From positions 1 through 7,110 of the forward strand of contig RFZE01000072.1 of NCBI GenBank assembly GCA_009920875.1: a stretch of DNA of 7,110 nucleotides. Direction: 5' to 3'. Positions 1 through 5,610 of this stretch are shown piece after piece. Numbering within the stretch: position 1 is the stretch's first letter; every line of letters begins with the position of its first letter. The notes under the pieces were generated by a model. That model worked only from the letters and a program-made list of their open reading frames with translations. It was not told where the DNA came from and searched no databases. The DNA comes from Alphaproteobacteria bacterium. Lineage in GTDB: Bacteria > Pseudomonadota > Alphaproteobacteria > RS24. The position numbers and the translations under genes were made by a program.

Positions 1-1
1 C

Positions 2-61
2 GAGGCCGGCTTCACAACACGGTCAATCGATGTGTCGCATTTCACCCTGATGCGCGATTGA
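2..61 (+). CDS. Possible 3' end of an unidentified plus-strand gene (partial)
   Basis: Reading frame 2 is open from the window edge to a TGA at 59-61 and reads EAGFTTRSIDVSHFTLMRD. The 'EAGF' followed by a short beta-strand-like tail resembles the C-terminus of many class I SAM-dependent methyltransferases, but 19 residues are too few to assign a family. The stop lies 6 bases before the stop of the SDR gene on the opposite strand, which fits the tail-to-tail compactness seen elsewhere in the window. The other plus frame runs on into the SDR gene and looks less natural. The opposite strand is also partly open here, so this call is tentative. Confidence 0.4.
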   Translation, partial: EAGFTTRSIDVSHFTLMRD

Positions 62-67
62 CGGCTT

Positions 68-775
68 TTAACGCCCCATAAAGCGCCCTGCCAGCTTCAC
101 ATATGTGCTGCGCGGCAGCAGATTTAGAAAACGCAGAAGAAACGAAAAGCGGCGCGGGAATGAGATATGCGTCTTGTTCTTGGCAAGGCCGTCAGCAATG
201 CGGCGCGCGGCCTCATCGGCTTCAATGATAAACGGCATGGCAAATTCATTTACATCGGTCGCAGGTGTTTTTACAAAACCCGGGGCAACCATAGAAATAT
301 GCACGCCGCTGTCTTTCAAATCCATGGCCAAGGACTCGCCCATATTAAACAGCGCCGCTTTTGATGCGCCATAGGCCGCAGAGGTCACCAGCCCTCCATA
401 TCCGGCGACAGAGGAAATAAGTGAAATATGCCCTTCGCCGCTGACCTCAAAAGTGCGATCAAAAAGCGTGGCATCGAACTGCGGCAAAGCCGTCGGCAAA
501 TAAATGCCGGCATTCATGACCCCCAGCGCAATCGGCCCAAGCGCCCTCTCAATATCGGTCGTTACTTGTGCCATAGCGGTGCGGTCAGTGACGTCACACA
601 CAAAGCCATGAATATTGCCATGCTGCGCGGCAACGGCTTGCAAATCAGCTTCCCGACGCGCTGAAATAGCGACTTTCCAGCCACGGTTTGCCAATTCTAC
701 CGCCAAAGCAGCACCTATGCCGGAAGACGCGCCGGTAATCCACGCGCAACCATGGTGCGGTGTCGTGATTTTCAT
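68..775 (-). CDS. SDR family NAD(P)-dependent oxidoreductase lacking the helix with the catalytic Asn
   Basis: This is a cytosolic classical short-chain dehydrogenase/reductase of 235 residues with a Rossmann fold. The cofactor motif TGASSGIG is at residues 14-21, the acidic D61-V after beta-3 and NAG at 88-90. Ser122, Tyr135 and Lys139 (YGASK 135-139) form the usual catalytic triad, and PGFVKT is at 165-170. The substrate is unknown. The ATG at 775 is chosen because GGGAG (783-787) lies 7 bases upstream and the protein then begins just before the first beta strand; an upstream in-frame ATG at 853 would run into the preceding gene. Oddity: FEV (109-111) is followed directly by SGEGHIS (112-118). 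The stretch normally lying between, beginning with the conserved Asn of the Asn-Ser-Tyr-Lys tetrad and forming helix alpha-4, is absent. NAG to catalytic Ser is 34 residues instead of about 50-55. The reading frame is intact. It is the last gene of the ChrR-like/DUF6134 unit, 19 bases after the previous stop. Activity is doubtful. Confidence 0.9.
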   Translation of the reverse strand: MKITTPHHGCAWITGASSGIGAALAVELANRGWKVAISARREADLQAVAAQHGNIHGFVCDVTDRTAMAQVTTDIERALGPIALGVMNAGIYLPTALPQFDATLFDRTFEVSGEGHISLISSVAGYGGLVTSAAYGASKAALFNMGESLAMDLKDSGVHISMVAPGFVKTPATDVNEFAMPFIIEADEAARRIADGLAKNKTHISFPRRFSFLLRFLNLLPRSTYVKLAGRFMGR

Positions 776-782
776 ATCTGAG

Positions 783-787
783 CTCCC
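783..787 (-). promoter_or_regulatory. Shine-Dalgarno GGGAG of the SDR gene
   Basis: GGGAG on the minus strand is separated by 7 bases from the ATG at 775. It decides the start in favour of this ATG over the in-frame ATG at 853, which lies inside the upstream gene. Confidence 0.7.
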
Positions 788-794
788 GAAGGGT

Positions 795-1547
795 TTATGG
801 ATGTCGCCACTTTTTACGCGGCGGAATGCGTGCCGGATTGGTTTGTTTGACAACCAACGTGTTGCCGCCGCGCGAGAACTCGGTTTTCACCCAGCGACCG
901 GCATCAGTATACCAAATATCAATACTCAACTTGCCCGACAAACGAAACCGTGTTGCCTGCACAGGAGCGCCGCCAATATTCAGTGTTTCAACGCCAAGCG
1001 TCTCGACTTGCGGCTCCAATAAGCGGCCATCTTGCGTACTGATTAAAGCCGACTGACGAATAAAATTGGGATTGAAATAGCTGGTCGAAAGCATCGGCGC
1101 TTCCAAATTGTCTTCAAAGCGGCTGCCGCTGCCGACATAGCGACCGTCTTCAAGCTTCAAATCGGCAGTAACATCTTCACCATTATTATAGGTCTTGGAT
1201 TTCATCGACAGTAAAACGCCGTCGCGCCACACCTCGCGATTGTCATGCAGATAGCGAAACAGCGGTATCGGCCCCAATTTGAAATCGATTTCAATATGCA
1301 CATCGACAATCAGTTCACCGCTTTCCGAACGACTGAACGTCAATGTTTGAAATCCCAATGGCTTGCCTTTGCGCGAAATTTCATAGGCCAGAAAGCCGTC
1401 ATCGGGCACCCCGCCCAACCAATTGCGCGAAACCGTATCGGCGACGGCCGATGTTGAGAACAATAATGTAAGAAAAAGCGCCGCTCTAACGCGCGAAGAA
1501 ATCGCGTGCAATACGTCCCAAGCTATCCGTAAATCGAAGCGCGCCAT
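795..1547 (-). CDS. Exported DUF6134-like protein
   Basis: This 250-residue protein has a Sec signal peptide: basic n-region with Arg19 and Arg21, hydrophobic core about 22-31, and probable cleavage after AVA at 34-36. It is expected in the periplasm or outer envelope. The mature part is rich in predicted beta strands. Its landmarks, YLHDNREVW (99-107), TSYFNP (155-160) and a C-terminal LSGKLSIDIWYTDAGRWV (203-220), match my memory of the uncharacterised proteobacterial DUF6134 family; biochemical function is unknown. No catalytic motif is visible. The ATG at 1547 overlaps the ChrR-like gene by 62 bases and has only a weak ribosome site. A TTG at 1511 (residue 13) would give a more typical 24-residue signal peptide and shorten the overlap, so the start is uncertain. 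It lies between the ChrR-like gene and the SDR and is probably cotranscribed with both, which suggests an envelope or lipid-related stress role (inference). Confidence 0.75.
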   Translation of the reverse strand: MARFDLRIAWDVLHAISSRVRAALFLTLLFSTSAVADTVSRNWLGGVPDDGFLAYEISRKGKPLGFQTLTFSRSESGELIVDVHIEIDFKLGPIPLFRYLHDNREVWRDGVLLSMKSKTYNNGEDVTADLKLEDGRYVGSGSRFEDNLEAPMLSTSYFNPNFIRQSALISTQDGRLLEPQVETLGVETLNIGGAPVQATRFRLSGKLSIDIWYTDAGRWVKTEFSRGGNTLVVKQTNPARIPPRKKWRHP

Positions 1548-2142
1548 CCGTCACCGCCAAGCAAATACAATCTTCATTTCCTTCAGCGCGCGGGCGATGC
1601 TGAATATGCTGGTCGGCAAGAGCCAGCTGACCGCGCTCATAAAGTCGGTTACCATCACGAAACGCGCCACGCAAGACAAGAGTGGCCTCAATGCCATTAT
1701 GCGTGTGCCTTGGTGCAGCTTTGCCCGGTTTGATTTTCAGCAATTTTACGGTTTCCCCGTCATCACCAAACGGGAGTTTCAACTGTTTCACACCGGGATA
1801 TGCAAAGCGCCAACCGGCATTCTCAATCGGCTCACTCAGCAAATCACGCAAAGCGGCGGGTAAATCTTGGTTTTCAGTGGCACAGGTTTCCGGCTCGTCG
1901 CTTTCCGGCTCATCGAGGCGGGCCATCAGAGAGTCCAGCGTGTCGCTGCTGATTTCCGACTCCTCAGCTTCATCGAGCAAAACACCGTTTAATTGCTCAA
2001 GCGCGCGATATTGCTCGCGAGCCGCCGGCGAAAGCGTGATGAAGCTGGCCATCAAAACCGACATACCATAGCCGAGCTCACCTGATGCATATTGAGCAAC
2101 CAGTGACTCCAAACTTGGGCTAAGTGGAATATGCGCGTTCAA
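1486..2142 (-). CDS. ChrR-like anti-sigma factor/cupin protein without zinc-finger ligands
   Basis: This 218-residue protein resembles ChrR, the anti-sigma factor of ECF11-type sigma factors that senses singlet oxygen or peroxide in Rhodobacter. The N-terminal anti-sigma-like domain spans about residues 4-80 (QYASGEL 17-23; LSPAARE 37-43; LDEPE 76-80). The C-terminal cupin domain spans about 105-205 and keeps the likely metal ligands His146, His148, Glu152 and His182, with a family-like end DCICLAVTDGALRF (191-204). In Rhodobacter ChrR the N-domain binds zinc through His6, His31, Cys35 and Cys38; the aligned positions here are Pro9, Phe34, Ser38 and Ala41, so that site appears lost. The TTG at 2142 is chosen because AGAGG lies 6 bases upstream and gives the family's usual length. 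A start at 2262 would add 40 residues from AT-rich sequence and overlap cysK. No ECF sigma gene adjoins it. It heads the minus-strand unit with the DUF6134-like and SDR genes. Confidence 0.85.
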   Translation of the reverse strand: MNAHIPLSPSLESLVAQYASGELGYGMSVLMASFITLSPAAREQYRALEQLNGVLLDEAEESEISSDTLDSLMARLDEPESDEPETCATENQDLPAALRDLLSEPIENAGWRFAYPGVKQLKLPFGDDGETVKLLKIKPGKAAPRHTHNGIEATLVLRGAFRDGNRLYERGQLALADQHIQHRPRAEGNEDCICLAVTDGALRFTDSLGRIARDFFAR

Positions 2143-2148
2143 CAGAAA

Positions 2149-2153
2149 CCTCT
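2149..2153 (-). promoter_or_regulatory. Shine-Dalgarno AGAGG selecting the TTG start of the ChrR-like gene
   Basis: AGAGG on the minus strand is 6 bases before the TTG at 2142. Neither in-frame ATG upstream (2208, 2262) has so good a site, and the sequence between is AT-rich and unlike the coding regions. Confidence 0.6.
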
Positions 2154-2238
2154 TTAATGCTTCTAAGAAATAAGTTAATTCGTTTAAAATACGATGTAAA
2201 CCGCTCATTGGATTAGGCAAATCAGATTTTTTAGCCGT

Positions 2239-2243
2239 GGGAG
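2239..2243 (+). promoter_or_regulatory. Shine-Dalgarno GGGAG selecting the GTG start of cysK
   Basis: GGGAG is 7 bases before the GTG at 2251. The nearby ATG at 2261 is out of frame, and the next in-frame ATG, at 2269, would remove the beginning of the conserved N-terminus. Confidence 0.65.
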
Positions 2244-2250
2244 AAATAAA

Positions 2251-3249
2251 GTGCAATTTCATGACGACATGATCGCCGCCATTGGAAATACGCCTTTAAT
2301 TAAGCTGAAAAAGGCCTCTGAAGAGACCGGCTGCACGATTTTGGGCAAAGCCGAGTTTATGAACCCCGGCCAATCCGTTAAAGACCGTGCTGCCCTGTTC
2401 ATTATTCGCGACGCAGAAGCCAAAGGCCTGCTGAAACCGGGCGGCACGATTGTCGAAGGCACAGCAGGAAATACAGGCATTGGCATTGCGCTGGTCGCCA
2501 ATGCGCTTGGCTATAAATCCGTCATTGTTATTCCTGAAACGCAAAGCGATGAAAAAAAGGACATGTTGCGTTTGGCCGGAGCTGAATTGATTGAAGTGCC
2601 GGCCGTTCCTTATGCCGATGACAATAATTACATCAAATATTCCGGCCGATTGGCCGCTGAATTGGCCGAAAAAAACGAAAACGGTGCGGTTTGGGCCAAT
2701 CAGTTCGACAATGTCGCCAACCGGCAGGCGCATATTGAGACGACGGGGCCGGAAATTTGGCGTCAAACCGACGGCAAGGTAGATGGCTTCACCTGCGCCA
2801 TTGGCACGGGCGGCACTTTGGCCGGAACGGGCATTTATTTGAAAGAGCAAAACAGCGACATCCGTATCGCCGCCGCCGACCCGATGGGCGCAAACATGTA
2901 TCACTGGTTCAAAAGCGGTGAGCTGAAATCGGAAGGCACATCAATCACTGAGGGTATCGGGCAAGGCCGCGTCACTGCCAATATTGAAGGCGCACCGATT
3001 GATGACGCCTATCAAATTGACGATGCCGAAGCGCTGCCGATTGTCTTTGACCTTTTGAAAGATGAGGGGCTGTGCCTCGGCGGCTCAAGCGGCATCAATA
3101 TAGCCGGTGCCATGCATATGGCAGCCGATTTGGGAGCCGGCCATACTATTGTGACCATTCTTTGCGACTATGGCACGCGCTATCAATCGAAATTGTTCAA
3201 CCCTGCGTTTTTGAAGGAGAAGGGTCTGCCCTATCCTGACTGGCTGTAA
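2251..3249 (+). CDS. cysK: Cysteine synthase A (O-acetylserine sulfhydrylase)
   Basis: This cytosolic fold-type II PLP enzyme makes L-cysteine from O-acetyl-L-serine and sulfide, the last step of assimilatory cysteine synthesis. The 332 residues are full length. The PLP Schiff-base lysine is Lys44 in NPGQSVKDR (39-47). The substrate-binding loop is GTAGNTGIG (70-78), where E. coli CysK has the PTSGNTGI type. The PLP phosphate loop is GTGGTLAGTG (185-194), GGSSG is at 277-281, and the C-terminus LCDYGTRYQSKLFNP (304-318) ending near KGLPYPDWL is typical of the alphaproteobacterial and fungal branch. The start is GTG with a good ribosome site. It is divergent from the ChrR-like gene, and its TAA overlaps the ATG of the following GNAT gene. 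A related activity such as cystathionine beta-synthase is possible but less likely, since no regulatory CBS domains are present. Confidence 0.9.
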   Translation: MQFHDDMIAAIGNTPLIKLKKASEETGCTILGKAEFMNPGQSVKDRAALFIIRDAEAKGLLKPGGTIVEGTAGNTGIGIALVANALGYKSVIVIPETQSDEKKDMLRLAGAELIEVPAVPYADDNNYIKYSGRLAAELAEKNENGAVWANQFDNVANRQAHIETTGPEIWRQTDGKVDGFTCAIGTGGTLAGTGIYLKEQNSDIRIAAADPMGANMYHWFKSGELKSEGTSITEGIGQGRVTANIEGAPIDDAYQIDDAEALPIVFDLLKDEGLCLGGSSGINIAGAMHMAADLGAGHTIVTILCDYGTRYQSKLFNPAFLKEKGLPYPDWL

Positions 3250-3764
3250 TGACGAGACTGCAAACCATTGTCACCCATCTCGCTATGGAAGCCCCCTTGC
3301 CTGTCGCTTCCGGCGAAATTGTTTGGCCGGAGGGCATCAGCTTTCAGCATGAGCCCAGCATAGCGCTTGATGATTATCGCGCGCTTTACGACATGGTCGG
3401 GCGGCGCTGGCATTGGGTTAATCGGCGTCATCTTGATGACCGCCAATTGGCGGCGCTTATTCACCATCCGGCGACTGAGATTTTTGTTTTGCGGCGCGAA
3501 GGAAAACCCATCGGCTATGTCGAACTGAATTTCAAATTATTTCCACAAGTCGAGATTGTTTTCTTCGGTCTTGTGGAAAGCGAAATCGGCAACGGCCTTG
3601 GCCCGCACATGATGAAGCGCAGCATGCAAATCATTAGAGAGCGCGACCCTAAAAAAGTCATTATTCAGACCTGTACACTCGACCATCCGGCGGCCTTGAA
3701 ACTTTATCAACGCTCCGGCTTTGCCGCTTATAAGCGCAAGCAAGTGGAGATCATTGACGATTAA
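3249..3764 (+). CDS. GNAT family N-acetyltransferase
   Basis: This 171-residue single-domain GCN5-related acetyltransferase is expected to transfer an acetyl group from acetyl-CoA to an unknown amine. The acetyl-CoA pyrophosphate loop is IGNGLG (113-118) after the strand VEIVFFGL (101-108). Motif B is the conserved TCTLDHPAALKLYQRSGF (141-158), where Tyr153 is in the position of the usual general-acid tyrosine. The N-terminal half carries a small helical region with YDMVGRRWHW (47-56), seen in a widespread proteobacterial GNAT subgroup. Its ATG overlaps the cysK stop (TAATG) and no Shine-Dalgarno lies at a normal distance, so translation is probably coupled to cysK. The stop overlaps the aapP stop on the other strand. 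Cotranscription with cysK might hint at a cysteine-related substrate, but nothing in the sequence proves it. Confidence 0.87.
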   Translation: MTRLQTIVTHLAMEAPLPVASGEIVWPEGISFQHEPSIALDDYRALYDMVGRRWHWVNRRHLDDRQLAALIHHPATEIFVLRREGKPIGYVELNFKLFPQVEIVFFGLVESEIGNGLGPHMMKRSMQIIRERDPKKVIIQTCTLDHPAALKLYQRSGFAAYKRKQVEIIDD

Positions 3765-4501
3765 TGCGTCAGCACTTGGCTGAGGAACAGTTGGGTGCGT
3801 TCATTTTCAGGATTGGAGAAAAACGCTTCCGGCGCATTTTCTTCGACAATCTCACCCTCATCCATAAATATAACGCGATCAGCCACTTGTCGGGCAAAGC
3901 CCATCTCATGCGTCACGCACAGCATGGTCATGCCTTCATTGGCCAGCTCCACCATCACATCCAGCACTTCCTTAATCATTTCAGGGTCAAGCGCCGAGGT
4001 CGGTTCATCAAACAGCATGATGCGCGGGTTCATACAAAGCGCGCGCGCAATGGCGACGCGCTGCTGCTGGCCACCCGATAGCTGGCCGGGATATTTATCC
4101 GCTTGGTCAGGAATACGCACGCGCTCCAGCAATTCGCGCGCCAGCGTCTCGGCTTCAGCTTGTGATTTTTGCTGCACCCAAATCGGTGACAAAGTGCAGT
4201 TTTCCAGCACCGTCATATGCGGAAACAGATTAAATTGCTGAAACACCATGCCGACATTGGATCGGATTTCCTCAAGGTTCTTCAGCGAGCCGTCAAGCGT
4301 CACGCCCTCCACCTCAATTTCGCCCTCTTGATGCGCCTCAAGCCGATTGATGCAGCGAATGAGGGTCGACTTGCCGCTGCCCGAAGGCCCACAAATGACA
4401 GTCTTCTCACCCGCCGCCACATTCAAATCAATATCGCGCAGCACATGAAAATTGCCGAACCATTTGTTCATTTTATTGATGCGGATGACGGGGTCACTCA
4501 T
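3761..4501 (-). CDS. aapP: Amino-acid ABC transporter ATP-binding protein AapP
   Basis: This 246-residue nucleotide-binding subunit of the general L-amino-acid importer acts as a dimer on the cytoplasmic face of the AapQ/AapM channel. All ABC motifs are intact: Walker A GPSGSGKST (38-46), Q-loop QQFNLFPH (88-95), signature LSGGQQQR (141-148), Walker B IMLFDE (161-166), D-loop SALD (169-172) and switch His198 in VTHEMGF. Length and sequence are typical of the polar amino-acid ATPase group (AapP/GlnQ/HisP); the neighbouring long AapQ/AapM permeases make Aap the best name. The ATG at 4501 overlaps the aapM stop by 4 bases (ATGA) and is preceded by AGGA (4509-4512) at 7 bases. It is the last gene of the operon; its stop overlaps the convergent GNAT stop, with no terminator between them. 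Confidence 0.93.
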   Translation of the reverse strand: MSDPVIRINKMNKWFGNFHVLRDIDLNVAAGEKTVICGPSGSGKSTLIRCINRLEAHQEGEIEVEGVTLDGSLKNLEEIRSNVGMVFQQFNLFPHMTVLENCTLSPIWVQQKSQAEAETLARELLERVRIPDQADKYPGQLSGGQQQRVAIARALCMNPRIMLFDEPTSALDPEMIKEVLDVMVELANEGMTMLCVTHEMGFARQVADRVIFMDEGEIVEENAPEAFFSNPENERTQLFLSQVLTH

Positions 4502-5610
4502 GAGCTTGTCCTGTCGGTTGAAAGATGGTTTTCCATAAAGATTGAATAGCGCGACATGGCAAAACAGAAAAGCCAGAACACGGCACCGGCAAACACATAG
4601 CCGGTAATATGTGTCTCCGGCGTCGCCCAGCTGGCATCGGTGAAATGCAATTGCACAATGCCCAGCAAATCAAACAAGCCGACAATCAACACCAAAGTCG
4701 TGTCCTTAAACAGGCCGATAAATGTGTTCACAATGCCGGGAATGACCAGCTTGAGCGCTTGCGGTAAAATAATGAGGTGGGTAGTTTTCCAATAGCCGAG
4801 GCCGAGCGCCGCCGCCGCCTCATATTGCCCCTTCGGAATGGCTTGCAGTCCGCCGCGTACCACTTCCGCCATATAAGCCGATGAGAACAGCGCCACGCCG
4901 ATAAGACAGCGCACCAGCTTGTCGAAATTGATACCATCAGGCAGAAACAGCGGCAGCATGACGCTGGCCATAAACAAGACGGTAATGAGCGGCACACCGC
5001 GAAATATCTCGATAAAGCCGATGCACAAAGCGCGCACAATCGGCAGGTCGGAGCGGCGACCCAGTGCCAGCAAAATGCCGAGCGGCAGCGAGGCCACAAT
5101 GCCGGTAATAGCGACAACCAGCGTCACCAACAGACCGCCCCAATCGGTTGTATCGACCGTCGCCAGTCCCAGCATGCCGCCATTCAACATGATGAAAGCA
5201 AATATCGGATAAAACCCGAGCAGATAAATCATATTGGCGCGCTTAAAGCCGACATTCGGCATCAGCATGGGTATCAGCCCGATAAGGCCGGAGAGAAACA
5301 CCAAATCGACACGCCAGCGTTCAGCATCAGGATAACGGCCATAGATGAACTGGCCGAATTTCGCTTCGATAAATGGCCAACACGCACCCTGCACCTCTTT
5401 CAGGCAGGCGGTGCGGTCATCGCCGGTAAAACTGGCATCAATAATCGCCCAGCCGAATATCGCTTCGACGACATAGACAACCAGCGTGAATGCCAAAAGC
5501 GTCAGTGCCGTATCCAACTTGGTGGCGAAAAGGTTGGCGCGCGCCCATGCAACAAAGCCCACCGTATTCGATGGCGCGGGGCGCGGGGCTGTCGGCGTCC
5601 AACTGCTCAT
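4498..5610 (-). CDS. aapM: General L-amino-acid ABC transporter permease AapM
   Basis: This inner-membrane permease of 370 residues pairs with AapQ to form the transport channel. A cytoplasmic N-terminus precedes a first membrane segment near 35-57. A hydrophilic periplasmic loop (about 58-100, with Cys69 and Cys77) follows, then further segments near 103-119, 126-142 and 160-186. The binding-protein-dependent (MetI-like) permease core covers about 160-360. The EAA loop that contacts the ATPase is AEVVRGGLQAIPKGQYEAAA (248-267) and continues through LG. The long N-terminal extension before the permease core separates Aap/Bzt/YhdXY-type proteins from ordinary HisM/GlnP permeases of about 220-240 residues. 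The ATG at 5610 overlaps the aapQ stop (ATGA) and has GGGA 8 bases upstream. Confidence 0.92.
   Translation of the reverse strand: MSSWTPTAPRPAPSNTVGFVAWARANLFATKLDTALTLLAFTLVVYVVEAIFGWAIIDASFTGDDRTACLKEVQGACWPFIEAKFGQFIYGRYPDAERWRVDLVFLSGLIGLIPMLMPNVGFKRANMIYLLGFYPIFAFIMLNGGMLGLATVDTTDWGGLLVTLVVAITGIVASLPLGILLALGRRSDLPIVRALCIGFIEIFRGVPLITVLFMASVMLPLFLPDGINFDKLVRCLIGVALFSSAYMAEVVRGGLQAIPKGQYEAAAALGLGYWKTTHLIILPQALKLVIPGIVNTFIGLFKDTTLVLIVGLFDLLGIVQLHFTDASWATPETHITGYVFAGAVFWLFCFAMSRYSIFMENHLSTDRTSS

Larger units (their letters stand above)
2143..2250. promoter_or_regulatory. Divergent intergenic region between the ChrR-like gene and cysK
   Basis: These 108 AT-rich bases must hold the promoters of both divergent genes unless transcription enters from elsewhere. 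On the minus strand TTTACA (2195-2200) and TAACTT (2172-2177) are separated by 17 bases, a weak sigma-70-like pair. On the plus strand TAAAAT (2185-2190) resembles a -10 box but has no convincing -35. I see no TGATCC-type ECF11 -35 element, no clear riboswitch fold and no strong inverted repeat. Confidence 0.4.

Noticed and set aside
776..853. N-terminal extension of the SDR to an ATG at 853
   Set aside because: It would overlap the end of the DUF6134-like gene, adds basic residues unlike SDR N-termini, and a better ribosome site precedes the ATG at 775.
2143..2262. N-terminal extension of the ChrR-like protein to an ATG at 2262
   Set aside because: The added 40 residues come from AT-rich promoter-like DNA overlapping the cysK start. 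ChrR proteins normally begin close to the position given by the TTG at 2142.
2296..2904. 202-codon minus-strand open frame opposite cysK
   Set aside because: It is antisense to a well-supported PLP enzyme. No family features or ribosome site support it.
4807..4820. Short GCC-repeat tract, repeated near 5905-5915
   Set aside because: It encodes the Ala-rich EAA loop of the two paralogous permeases and is not an independent repeat element.
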